Origin: Rhynochetos jubatus
Lineage: Eukaryota; Chordata; Aves; Eurypygiformes; Rhynochetidae
Direction: 5' to 3'
Assembly (NCBI GenBank): GCA_027574665.1
Contig: CM050653.1
Span: 40,064,118 to 40,128,117, forward strand
DNA: 64,000 bases
In this document: positions 35,141 through 47,089 of the stretch, piece by piece
Layout: each line of letters begins with the position of its first letter
Position numbering within the stretch: position 1 is the stretch's first letter
The notes under the pieces: model-generated
Databases searched by the model: none
The model's input: only the letters and a program-made list of their open reading frames with translations
What the model was told of the DNA's origin: nothing
Position numbers and translations under genes: made by a program

Positions 35141-36073
35141 TAACATTTTGGCATTTCTCAATCTTTTTAATTTTTTTTTTTAAATAAACTGATCAAAATT
35201 ATCTGACAGCAGTACTAAACTGCAGAGGAGATATGCCCAGCTCTTCGAGTAAGCGGTAGCATTTCACATGAGTCTTAACACCAGCCGGAAGGGATCCTGT
35301 TAAAGCAAACTATGTTCTCGTATGGTCTTTGAGGATACGTTTGTTATTGATGCGAATTTGTTCCTACTGCATACGGTGCAATAAAAGGGTTAAAAATACA
35401 TCTTTGGTTCACTTTATTCCCAGTGGTAGCTCCATAGCATTTGTACACGGATCAGATTAAAATAGGTCAATATCTTTTGTGAAAGGTCTTTTGACACTTC
35501 GGTGCATGACTGCAGTACACCTACCTTGAGGATGAATGGACCCGGAGGAAATCCATGCATTAACAAAAACACAGCCTAGGGATACTTTAGGATCACATTC
35601 TCTTATTCATCAACTAAATCAAAGGCTTGACAGAGGATACTTTGTCATCAAGTCAGTCTAAATAATACTTTTTGAGGTGACAGATAACTTCTGCTGAAGA
35701 AACAACACTGTATTTAGATAAGCAAGAAACATCCAAACAGTGTGGGTTTATTCTGTTCTTTAAGCTGCATTGTTTGCATTAAAATATATATGTATACGCT
35801 CTAGCTGGAATTTTTCAGAACCTCATTAAAAAGAAAATCCTGTATTCAGGAATTGCCTTATGGCAGGAAGTCTTTGTCTGCCTGTTTGCTTTATTGCAGT
35901 TGTTTACTGCCTTGAATCGATTTTGGCTACCAAATCAGTATATTGAGGATGGCTGGGGAAGGCAGGGTGGAGGGGGGTGCAGCTATCAGGACCAAGAAGC
36001 TGCTTGCTGTCTTACGGTATATAGGATTTTTTTGCTGCCCTCTTTTTTTTTTTTTAACTTGGAATTTCCATAT
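35141..36073. other. AT-rich intronic DNA upstream of the second CpG island
   Basis: AT-rich, with TAAT/TTTAAA cores and isolated CpGs (GCCGGAAG, TACGGTGCAATA). No gene recognised. It ends in a T-rich tract just before a TATA-like box. Confidence 0.4.
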
Positions 36074-36860
36074 TATAAAGAGGAAGAGGCTTCTTTTCGA
36101 TATAATGGAGCCATTAACATCTATTAATAATGCAGACAGGGTAAGTAGCTGGAGTTGGAGCTCCCCGGGGGCCTCGTAAAACAGATGTGCACTATATCTT
36201 CCCGGATTTGATAGCTGCTGGGGTCGAGGGGGTCGCTGTGGTTCCCGTTTATTTCCTCTGGCAGCGGTTTTCTAATTTAAGCACCTCTGTCTCCTGGCTA
36301 CAGTTGCCCGCTGTGATGCGGAGGGGGTGTTCGCGCATTGTCGTGCCTGCTGTCAGAAAAGGGGGCACGAGCAGTCGCCCCTGCCTCCATGCTGCCTGCC
36401 GCTCGCTCCCGCTCGGCGCTGGCTTCCTGGGGGATTTTCTGTTCAAGGTGCTGGGCTCTTTTGTTGGTTTGTTGGGGTTTTTTTTGCAAAAGAAATTAAG
36501 GTAAGCGATTCTTCTTCCTTGCAGCCACAGATTGATTGATTTTTTTTTTTCATGGGAAGGAAGAAATATTTCAGCTTGCAAGAGCGTGTAGTGTGTCGCT
36601 TGAGGTGGGGTCTAACCTCCAGTGGGAAACGTAGTTGCCGTATCCCCGTTTTCAGGATTACGCTTCTCAGTTTTAATTGAATATATTCGCGGCGCTGCCT
36701 CTGAATAGATAGCGCTGCGTGTTCTTTCTATAGCTGTCCGCGTTTAATGCGGAGAGGGTGGGGTGTACCGGGAGGGCTTAAAAATATTTCATTTTTTATG
36801 CTGTTTCTTTAATTGCAGATCGCTCTGGAAAAGCGGTGATAAAATACCGGTGGTCGTAGT
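36074..36860 (+). promoter_or_regulatory. Second CpG island, candidate alternative promoter
   Basis: By eye about 19 CpGs fall in the 285 bp from 36,160 to 36,445, and more continue to 36,860, whereas the flanks are CpG-poor. A TATAAAG box lies at 36,074-36,080, putting a start near 36,105. Two strong splice donors follow on the plus strand: GACAGG|GTAAGTAG (GT at 36,141) and ATTAAG|GTAAGCG (GT at 36,501). The whole fits a short internal promoter in the same orientation as the main one, about 14.6 kb downstream. An unrelated non-coding RNA promoter is equally possible. Confidence 0.5.
36105..36500 (+). other. Candidate alternative first exon
   Basis: It is bounded on the left by the predicted start from TATAAAG and on the right by ATTAAG|GTAAGCG at 36,500/36,501; a shorter version ends at 36,140. 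The shorter version begins with an ATG at 36,105 and reads M-E-P-L-T-S-I-N-N-A-D-R in exactly 12 codons to the donor. That ATG sits almost at the predicted start site, so translation from it is doubtful, and I do not recognise the peptide. The longer version has no convincing coding frame and would be untranslated. Confidence 0.33.
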
Positions 36861-36897
36861 GTGTGGCAAAAAGTCTTTCTAATGGGTGCCGTGTCAG
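36819..36897 (+). other. Candidate short exon after the second CpG island
   Basis: A strong acceptor, TATGCTGTTTCTTTAATTGCAG in character with AG at 36,817-36,818, precedes a 79-nt segment ending GTGTCAG|GTGTGT (GT at 36,898). It would follow the donor at 36,501 after a 318-bp intron. No recognised peptide, so an untranslated exon is the likely reading if it is real. Confidence 0.25.
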
Positions 36898-39800
36898 GTG
36901 TGTTCGCATCCTACAAGTTTAGGATTGCCTTCAGTCAGATGCGAGACGTGAATGTCTGTCCTTGTATTGTGATACAGTCTTGCTGTAGGCATTCCAGTGT
37001 AGAGGTATGCTGGCTTGTCACAGATGTTGGGGGGGGCAGTCCTGGTATCTGCTCCGGATCCTTTTCAGCTGGGTACACCAGCTGCGTATTACAGTGAAAA
37101 GTTTAGAAACGGTAATGTGTAACTCCTTGGAAAGGGAACAGACAGAACAGTTATTTCTCCACCCCTTTTATTCTTCCATTACTGTGTATGCAAACGACCA
37201 TTAGCGTCTGACTGTGAGGAATACCACGGAGTATAGGGAAGCATAATTTCTGATGTATATCCTACAGTAATACCCTCAGCTGAGAATCGGGTTGCATCTG
37301 TCTTTTCAGAAAGATAAAGGTACATCAGATAGAAGGAAATAATAGGGCTGTGAGCAGGGCTTTTTTTTTTTTTTTAGAAGTGTTTGAATAACCACTTTTA
37401 TGGGATTTCAGCAGGCAGCCTTTGGAATAGGGAGGATGGATGTTACTCTTCCTCAAATTCATTGAAAACTTAAAATAACACGCTTAAAACCCCTTGCTGT
37501 ACTGCTAGGGGACTGCACCGTGTCAGCTTTCTGCTGAGACACTGGGCATTAGCTGGCTCGTCCTTGTGGATGCGGACCGATATACTTGGCGCATCATGGA
37601 AAACGGTCCAGTATGATCGCCGTATTAAACTGGGGTGTGATTGGGCATGTTAAGAAATGACAGGTAGTCAAGTAATTAAAAGCGTTAGTATTTATAATGT
37701 TCCTCAGGTATTTTCTTTCTCTAATAGTGTCCAAATCTAAAAGTCAAAAAATAAGTAATTAAAAAAAATTGTATGTAAAACTTAGAGGGAGGGGGGAAGA
37801 TTTAAAAACTAAACTGCACTTTATGTAAACCTTCATTATTTTCTCTTTTATGAGATCCAGGCTATGCTTGCATATAGCTGCATTTTTTTTTTTTAATGTA
37901 TTGATTGTTCCTCTTACTTTCTCGGTGAATTCTAGAGTAATGCTAGCTAGTGTCTGTGAGACTTCAAATATATATGCACAGATTTTGCAAAACATCTAAG
38001 CTATGTAATTAAATGTGCGTAGCTTTAAAATGAGTACATTTGCAAATAACTTCTAAAAGTAGAGCCATTTTTCTTTGGAAAATATGCTGTCTGTTACTTC
38101 TGGGAATTTTATTTGCCGAATAATACAAAACATTTGCCTGTTGTTACAGAAGAGGTCACTAAGACTCATAACTCACAGGTTCAAAAGAACAATAAAATAC
38201 TGTGTATTTCTAATTATATACTTGAGTCAATGTTTTTGTTGATATTTTGCGAACTTATAATCTGTTTGGTAAACTCTGTTATGAATTTATACAATATTTG
38301 TGTCATTCACCCTTCTCTATGAAATCGGTGTGGGAAGCTACAACTGCTATTAGTGCGTAATGGTTCCTTTCCTACTGGCTCCATAAAATAATCCCTTCAG
38401 AATTAATGGAATACCTAAACATTAACTAGCATAAGGAGGTATTGTGGGAACGAGCTGTATGTTTTGTAATTTACCTCTTGTTTGTTAAAACCAACAAACC
38501 CGAAACCATTTTGTTTGTTTGTGGCATCAGTCACTTGTCTGGGCCCCTTTTGGATTATCAATGGCAAATTTTACATATGAAATGCAGCTCAGACACGTAG
38601 TATTTGGTGGTTTAATGTCTGATGGCTGAGTGTGATTTATGTTCTATAAAATTATTCTTTGCCCTGGTAAGAGTTTCTCTGTGAAATGAAGAAAGGTTAT
38701 GTGGATTTTGTGGTGTTGGGTGTCCTTAGCGTGTATTTTCCCCTTATTCTCCTCTAAGGGAAATATACACAGATAAAATCCGTAATAAGAAACAGTAATT
38801 TTAGTGATTTTAATATTAAGATTGTCCTCTGGATCATCAAAACTTATTTTTTTTGATGTAGAATAATGAAGCTAGAAGCAAAATTGTCCACTGAGGGAAC
38901 TTTGCTGAATACAGAAAAAAAACAAACCCCAACATTGCTAGAAGTCAGGCTGGCACATTCTTTGGGAAACAAAGGAAAGAGGATCTTTCCTTTGTTAATG
39001 GTATTTATCATCTTTAACTCATTAGCTGCTGAAGGCAGAGGTGACATGTTGGAGGCATTAGACACGATCCCCTGATAAAATTTACATAGATTCTTTGAGA
39101 AATGTCTGTGTGCCGGTATTTTGTAGATAAAATACACACAAAAATACATAAGCTGCAGGCGTTGCTCCTCCTTAGCGCTCCGTCAAGAACAACACGCTTT
39201 TATCCTGTGTCGATGTGTGTGTTTAAGGCCTTCTAAATAAAGAACAATTGCAGGATTCCTTTTTATCTGAACTTTGGGTGCGCCCTTGTGTAAAATGGAA
39301 ATGCAAATGAGGCATGCATGAGAAGGGAACAAAGTAGAAGGTAATATGGGGCGGCTTTATATGACAAGCTGTGATTTGGCCTCTTCTGAAAATATATCAT
39401 TGTGATTTTGTCTGAGCAGTCTTAATTTTTTGAAAAGCTAACCTTTAAGTGATTGTCTGCAAAGCAAGATCAATTATGGGTTGACACAGAGCAGTATATT
39501 GAAAAAATATATAAATATATATTTTTATTTTAAAATTCTGACTTTTTTTTTGCTTTTTGCTTACATATTGCGAGAAAGGATATGTCCAAAACGTGAGGAA
39601 TGTTTTTTCCTTTCCTATAGGCAGCTGTAGCCCTTTTGCATGACACGTACTCTTGGCTTTTTCCAAGTCCAGTGGTTGTCCTCTGATAGAATTTTAAAGA
39701 ATGATGTTTCAGTGGATGCTTCAGTACAGTACGTCTTGCTTACAGAGGGCTCCCAAACCCACAAATAATTTGCACAGTTTTTTTTCTTTACTCCCATTGA

Positions 39801-41999
39801 ATCATATACGTACATATTCCTTGAACTTTCTGTTAAGAGGAAAAAAAGTCTTCCTTCCAGTGACTCTTCTGTTTTTGTGTGAGATCTTGCAAACCTCTAG
39901 CCAGGATCCTTACTGTAGCTGCTTATGATAACCTCCAGCGTGTTGATGTGAGGGGAGGAGCAGAAATCTAACAGCTCACACTCCAGCCACCCACGCTGAT
40001 TGCAATAGAGAAAACTGTACAGCAGCAAAACAGAATAGTAAATATAGAGTAAGAAATCATGAGAATGTGGCAAGTTATAATTACGAGGAGGGGACCTACA
40101 TTGAGCTGAATACTTTTTTTTTTTCTGCATATGACACAAGTGAGATTATTTGCAGGGGAAAAATCCTCAAATTTATATATTGCATTTACATTTCATAAAT
40201 ACATGTTTCCGTGTCTCCTGATTAACTGACCTCAAAAGGAGCGGTCCGTTCTTCTCTGGATTGTGACTCTAGTTTCCTACTCCGAAGAGTCAGGAGTGGG
40301 TACAGAAAGATGTAGCGTTGGTGCTGAGAGCTGAAGAGCAGCAGTGATCCTCTGGGGATATAATTTTCCCCATCTCTCTTGTTTTGTTCAAGTCAGATAT
40401 ACACAGTCACACATATATTTCTATTTCTGTGTGGCAGGGTGGCTGCGAATGCTCCTTGGAGCCTGCAGGGATTCAGCAGGCATGGTACCGTGGATGTGCA
40501 GGGACAGCGCTTCCAGTACCCTTTCCCTTTCCATGTGTGGGAATTTGAATTCCTTCTCCCAGAATGTTCCATCAGGGAGGAGATTATTTGGATTGCAGAA
40601 GGATATAAACTAGTTATTTATTGAATGTGCATGAAAAGACAGGAGGCTGCATTTATGTATGGAACAGGGGACAACTACTGATTAATTATGCTATAAACCA
40701 CATGTAGCTTATAAATGTGCATGTGATAAATGTCTGCATCATACACCCTTTTCCATTTTATCCGTGAACAAACCATTCATTCATCTCCCTGAGGACTGCT
40801 GCAAATATTCCAAACACCCATCCCTTTAAAAATAAAATAAAAACCAGCCAAGGTATTGGTGGTTTTTCTTTCTCCTTGCTGAAATGGTGCATTTCCCTCT
40901 CTGCAGATCATGCCTGTTTGTTGCTCCCAAGAGGTTTGAAGGCGATTGGCATGCTGTAAGCAGCCTGACCCGATGGAGGGGGAGGCAGGGAGGTCCCTCG
41001 CTGGCTGCTGGGCACAGCCTTTGTCTTTCTGGGGTGGGTGAGCACTGGGCTGCATGTGGGACAGGGCTGGGGATGATGCTTTGAGTAGGGTGCCTCGTCT
41101 CCATCCCTTTTAAAGCATCTGCTCTTGGTGGTATAATGGGTAGGGGAGCACTGCTTTTTGAGGTTGAAGGAGTTAAGAACTTTGCACTAACTTGCCTTCT
41201 GTGTCTGCGTTTAGTAAATTGCGTTTTAATAAAAGGCATTGTCACTTTTCCTGACACTGTACCTGCTTTGCTCTGACCTTCCCTAAAGGGCAACTGTTAC
41301 CCAAATGTATGGTTTTCTTTCTGAGGGAATACCATTGCTGTCCTTCCTTCCTGCTTATTTTATGCCCCAGCACTTAATTTTTGTGATAATCAACATATCT
41401 TCTTCGTGTTTAGACCGTGAACACCGCAGAGGGAGATTAAACTACTGTGCATGACAATTATGTGTATATGAAACTCTTCATTAGCCTCCGTACTAAAGAA
41501 AGGAGGAAAATAATGTCACAGAAAAATTTCTGCCCAGTTTTGCTTCTGCAGCAGACAAGTGGGAGTGTTGAAATACCTCTTCTGACTCCGGAGCAGCAGT
41601 ACGAGTGTTTTCAGGCAAGCCTCATCCCCAGTGCTAGCTGAATACGTGGTTCTGATTGCGTGGTCAAACCAGGAGCTGAGGTACTTCGCAAATGAAGGAG
41701 GTGTCTCCAGGCCTGAGCATCTCCCAGCATCTGCGTCGCTTTGTCCGTGACCCTTTGTTACCTCCAAAACAAAGCAGCGGAACCTCATCCTTCATGAGAC
41801 TGCGGCCCCCAGCGGAGGGGCTGGAAGTGCTCAGCGCTTGGTGAGAGCGTTCAGGTCATGCATTCATGTTGAGTCACTGACAAAAGCTCTGCCAAAAGCC
41901 CACTGCGGCTGGCAAGGCGACACACCATTTCCTGGTCAAACAGAGGCAAGGTTTTTCCTCAATGTCTTACAGGCCTCTTGCTCCGTTGGAGTTGAACTT
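36898..41999. other. Presumed intron, AT-rich in parts
   Basis: No exon recognised. AT-rich between 37,640 and 39,560, with an octamer ATGCAAAT at 39,301 next to GGCATGCATG, and T runs near 37,362, 37,885 and 40,112. 40,400-41,100 is more GC-rich without splice-bounded open frames. Confidence 0.45.
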
Positions 42000-42260
42000 T
42001 GAACCATTTTAGATTCATAAAACATCTAGGAATATGCAAATTTTTCTATCAAAAGTCAAATCCAACAACCTATTAAATACTATAAGTCCTCTATAATTGG
42101 CTTGATTAGGATAATATTAACTCCAAGTGACACTTCAGTGACATCAACTGTGACAACGAAAGTGACATTTCTGAATTGCCTTATTTTTGCGGATAATGTT
42201 GATCATGGCTTTTTCAATTGTCACTGTGGCATAATGCTTATAGACCAACATATTTCTGGC
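42000..42260. promoter_or_regulatory. Candidate enhancer with phased GTGACA array and octamer
   Basis: An octamer ATGCAAAT (42,034-42,041) is followed by four GTGACA motifs starting at 42,127, 42,138, 42,150 and 42,162, i.e. spaced 11, 12 and 12 bp, about one helical turn. TGACA is the core half-site of TALE homeodomain proteins (MEIS, PREP, TGIF). The block is AT-rich and differs from its neighbours. The regulatory role is inferred. Confidence 0.42.
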
Positions 42261-42802
42261 AAGCGTGACGTGTCCTTCTCTCTGGTTGCAGGGGTGTGGA
42301 TGGTTAGACTTGCTGCTGCTCGGTAGGGTTCCCGTGCTGACAATATGTCAGTGATGGCATTTCTGTCAGCATAAACCCACGGATTTCTGTTAACCTATTA
42401 AGAATTAGAAGATTTCTTGAAGTTGTTGTTGACTAGATATCAGTAATGTTTACCAAGGCAAGGGAGAAAAAAACTGCCAATATTAATGCTAAAGTCTACA
42501 AAGCAATGGCCTCCTCAGTGTTTCCTACCATATGATAAAGGAGCATCAACTGGGCGGCATCCATTCTTTTTTCTCCTCAGCAGTGGATTACGTGCTATAT
42601 GTTTTCTATTCTGGCATAGCTTTCAAAGGATAATGGTTTCAGGTACTTGGCATCTAGACGGGCTGTTCTAACCACAGTCTAGATCCCTGGTTCTGTGTAG
42701 CCTCTCAGGCTGATACCAGATGTAGATAGCGATCTTCTCTGCAAAGTGCTATGCAAGCATTTGCTAAGCCCTGCTTTAGATCTTGAAGGTTGTGTTAGCC
42801 TC

Positions 42803-42833
42803 AGTAATATCGGCCCCAGTAATATTGGCCCAT
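42803..42833. repeat. Tandem 16-bp duplication
   Basis: CAGTAATATCGGCCC and CAGTAATATTGGCCC lie head to tail, differing at one base (C to T in a CpG, consistent with methyl-C decay after duplication). Confidence 0.85.
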
Positions 42834-43679
42834 AGTGTTCTTTGAGCTTATGTCCTGTCAGGCCTCATTCCCAACAATCTGAAGGCAGTCTCTGAAAGTG
42901 TCCCCTAATCAAGAGCCAATGGCTGTAGGCAATCTTATTATGGAGGGGAAACTTGTTCTCTTTTAATGATTGTTTCACTTAACATTTATAATCATAAAGA
43001 AGAAGATAGTTGCAGAATAATTCTAATCATTAAAGAGATGGTTTAACTAACTTCTCGTCTTGGTAGGTCACCGTGATTGGGGTACTACTTCCTGAAAGAT
43101 TCAGTGCAGGATTTCTGGTTTGTTGTGTAGGGAGTGCAACACAGATGGTAGCTAAGCAGATGGAGTACTGTCATTGTCTCTTCTGATTGATTAGAAATAA
43201 CCATATCTGCTGTCTTATTATGATGTCCTCTTCACCTGCTGAGTCGTAGTTTTGAAGGCCCTTGAGATACAGGCTTGTACTTTCTCAGTCTCTTCCCTGG
43301 ACAATGGAGCCTTGGTCGGTTTGGCCAAAAAATTCTGCTGTAATATGTCCTAAGTTGGTGAGACCACGGCCTGGGTAGTAACCTAATTAAACTGACCTGT
43401 GCTTCCCTTTTGCTTCCCAGCTTTCGATCATTGATTGGATTTTTTTTTTAATCCAGTATCTCCCAAGTAACTTGAAGGAATGCAGGTGTTCTGTACAGAA
43501 CCTGTACTGCAGTACAACACATCTCCAACTTCTGACCATGTACCCAACCATTTGTGTGATAACTTAGCTTCATGTCCAGATCTTAAATACATTTTCTTGC
43601 TTGATGTATTTTACACAAAAAAACCTATAAACACTAATTGTTTTTACTAGATATTTCTGCTGTGTTTTCTTTCCAATAG

Positions 43680-43701
43680 GCTTGTTGAAATTAAGCTCAT
43701 G
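43680..43701 (+). other. Candidate 22-nt microexon
   Basis: A textbook acceptor (TGCTGTGTTTTCTTTCCAATAG, AG at 43,678-43,679) and a textbook donor (CTCATG|GTAAGTCTG, GT at 43,702-43,703) bracket only 22 nt. Two of the three frames are open (L-V-E-I-K-L-M or L-L-K-L-S-S). Being a non-multiple of three, inclusion would shift frame if coding. Both sites are better than typical chance pairs, but no transcript evidence is available. Confidence 0.3.
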
Positions 43702-45359
43702 GTAAGTCTGCACTTCTAAAAATCAGATATTCTTGTCTATCATTCTCATGATTACATGAGACAAAAAGCTATAAAAGAGAGGTTTACTACAGATTTGGTC
43801 TAATCCAATTACTTGGTTTTTAAAATTACTTTGTTGTGAAAATAGGGCTGCTTCCATGGTCTTAAAGTCTGATGTTGAACCTGCCTCATCACCCTTGCTG
43901 ATGGCAGAGGAAAAATGGTTTATTCCTAATTTAGTATTTTCTAGCTAAATATTCCAAAGCTTCCTTATCCTTAATGCTTTGGCTATGACAGGATGAAATT
44001 GCATGTGATTAACCAGGGTGATATGTCTTGCTGCATGCCTGTCCAATGACACTACCTGCATTCATTCTAATACCTTGCTGCTCTGAGGCTAATTATCCAA
44101 GAGTAATAGTTGTGTTTAGTCTACTTGCATGTGATGCACAGTCTATTCATTGTTGTTGAATAATCTCCAGAAGACCATTTACAGTGATAACTTTGTAATT
44201 TAAAAATTGTTTAATGGTTATGTTCAGATGAAAAGGAGCAAATAACCTATTCTGCATGCCCTACTTTGTTTGAAATTTTTTTCTTTCCTTATCAGTGAAT
44301 TTATTTCATGTTCTAATGCAAGATTTCTCTAACAGTTTCAGCCACAAAATTGTGAGGCTCTCGTACAAGTTCACAGCAGCCTGGATTACCTGTGTGTTGG
44401 TGAATCCAGCTTTTCTTTCAGCTTGATAAAAGCGGATTCCTGTAAATCTTGGAACATCATTGCACCTAGGAGGGTTGTTATCTGCTACGGCCTTGAAATT
44501 TTCTTGCTATCTTGAACTCAAGGGAATGTAGTTCAATGCAAGAAGAACTGAAAAACAATGTAGTGGAACAGCAGCCTTCAGTTCAGTTGTGTGTGGTTAG
44601 CTAGACGTGGTATACTCATTACTTGAGCCTAAATCTTGAAGGATTTTGCATGCAGCTCTGTTTCTGTGTGTTGTTAGCAAAGATCATTAGATAACAATTC
44701 ACGTGTGGGATTATCTGATCTGAAGGGCACCTAGAAATGACCACAACCCAGCAGAAGGCTCTTGTGAATTTTGAAGATGATTTCGAGTTCCAATTTTCAG
44801 GACTGATCTGTGTTTGGATTGTGAAAGGCTGCTGCTGGCTGCGTGACTGACAGGCGTAAACCCTGCATTGTATGTCTGTTATCCAATTTAAAAATCTGTT
44901 TTAACCACTGTCATAAAGAATCCTGTTTAACTGTTTTAAATATCTGTAAAAAGAAGAGATAGGTCTGTCTATTTTTAAAATGGCATGAAGAAGGAGAGGG
45001 AGAAGGACATGGATTAATGGTCACCTGGGCTGGAACATCTTCTAGTTGTTCAAACAAAATGCTTTTCTGGTCATTTCTGTTGATCGGGGCTCACAAAGTG
45101 TTTTCTATTCCAGCTGTAGCTTTGTAAAACTTTTGACCATGCAGATGATCTCCTCAATGTAGCTGGTCAGTTGTCCTAATTTTGGTTACATCTGAGAAAA
45201 ACCTGTAGGCAATAGCTGTAGCGTTGGGCTTCACTTGCCGGATAATGCAAGCCCTTAATTACAAACTCGGCCACGTTGAAGTTGTTGAGGGCTGATATTT
45301 GTGCACGAATTAAATGTGCGATGCATTTGTTGTGGAGGCATGAGGTTGTAATTAGGGTT

Positions 45360-47089
45360 TTATATGATACTGTAAAAGGAGATTAATGTATAGCGTGTTT
45401 CCTTATTAGCAGGAAGCAGGAACCAGTTCCCTGTGACAGCGCAGAGCTGGTCCCCGGCCTCTGATGTGTGCTGTGCAGGCGCTTGTGTGGGCTTTGAGGA
45501 GCCCATCAAAAGGGTTTCCATTAAACAGAGTTTGAAAATACTGGAGAGGCAGAGGTTGGTAACGTAGGAGCTGGGAGTACTTTTTGGGCTTAATGCCAGG
45601 ATTTCCTGGTTTGCTAGAGGCAAAGTGCCCTGTCTGACCATGACACAGTGCCTGGGTACTTCAGTGGAGCTGCCTGGGGGTACCTGGTACCCCCTCAGAG
45701 CGGACCCCAGGGCTGCTGTTGGTAGCCCTGTGCCCCAGGCTGCGAGTTAGCGGCTAGGTGGTCCCGATGGCTCTTGGGACAGTTGGGCACACTGTGCCAC
45801 TCGTCTTAAACATCAGGGAGCTGCATGGGTGCACAACTGGGCGACCTCTAGTGAAGTCCATCTGTTTGGTTTCTTCAGGGATCTGCTGTGTTCCCAAGCT
45901 TTGCTGGTCTGCAGAGCTCACACACAAAAATGCCTGTTTCTGCCCCAACCTGTCATTGGCCAGTTTTTCAAAATAATTTGCTGGTACAGCCATCTCCCCC
46001 TTCCCACAGCTAGGCAAGAGTCTCTTATTGTTTTCTTGTTGCTGCCTTCTCCAGTTGCTCCCTATACAAAGCGAACCCCACAGCGAAGCTGGTTATGAAA
46101 TCTTTCACGTACGGGCAGAGTTAATCTTTTCTACATCTGTCCTCTATTGATTCAAAACGGTATTTTTAACTGCATCTGCAAGTCTTGCATTTTATATGCA
46201 CCATAATGGATGGGACGAGCCCAGCCCTCTGTATGTGCCCTCTGCTATTCTTTCTCTCCCCTAACCCCATTTTCCTCATCTTGTTGACATAATTTCAGGA
46301 TTCTTTAAAGCCACCCACGTGCGTATGTAAGCGGTTTGCTGAGCCGTGCATAATGTGGTCACTTGAATGCTTAGGTATCGTGTGAAGATAATGATTCATA
46401 TAAATGCGTTTCCTAGCGTCTATAGATGGTGTGCATGTAGGTTGCCTTCAGCACTGAAGCTGGCTTTGTGTTTTGTTCCTCTCTCCACTTGCTCAGCTTT
46501 AGAACCTTGTTTCTCAACTTTGTATTTTTAAAAAGGTTTTCTTTTGTTAGCTGCGTTAGCGATACTAATTGTACTCACGGAAAGCCGCGGTTAGGTGCAT
46601 ATGTATCAAAACCCACTATACTCTTCATCTAGAGGAAAATTGCAGATTGTTTTCTTTAGTGATTTGAGGGGTTGGTTGCTGCTCAGTGGGAGAAGAAAGT
46701 AGAACTCCATGCAACTTCTACACTCCTTTTGTTTGAGGAAAAGTGTTGAGTTTTTCACACGTGTTGTCCTGGGTCTGCAGCCTTCCAGAAAAGTTGTTCT
46801 GTTTCTAAGGATCATAGAAGCAAAAAAATGTAGATTTGCAAACCTCTTAATTAAAAATCAGCTCAAATATATTTTTCTTTCTCAGTGAGACAACTGAGAA
46901 TTTGTCAGTTTTAGGTGTCAGTTGGTGAGGGGTGGAACTTCCTTTTCCTGTCCGTATGTATAAAAGCATGACTTGCCTTTGATGTGCCAGAACCTCACAA
47001 CTGAGCCATCCCCATGGCCCTCGGTCCTCTTACTCCAAGATTGCGTGTCATCCTTCCTCCTGCCGCACAGCCCCGTCATTTCCTGCTGA
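45360..47089. other. Presumed intron, nothing recognised
   Basis: No gene or repeat recognised. A few CpGs with AT-rich surroundings occur at about 46,080-46,600. Confidence 0.45.

Larger units (their letters stand above)
42261..45359. other. Stop-dense intronic stretch
   Basis: From about 42,672 to 45,359 no frame of 60 codons or more is open on either strand, which is unusual for a region that is not extremely AT-rich. It contains a small duplication (CAGTAATATYGGCCC twice, 42,803-42,833) and one microexon-like site at 43,680. No LTR ends, RT motifs or SINE promoter boxes were recognised. Confidence 0.45.

Noticed and set aside
36187-36504. 105-codon frame in the second CpG island
   Set aside because: It runs through low-complexity T runs and the strong donor at 36,501; the peptide is unlike any family.
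42672-45359. Endogenous retrovirus or LTR
   Set aside because: No TG...CA paired ends, primer-binding site, polypurine tract or gag/pol motifs could be seen.
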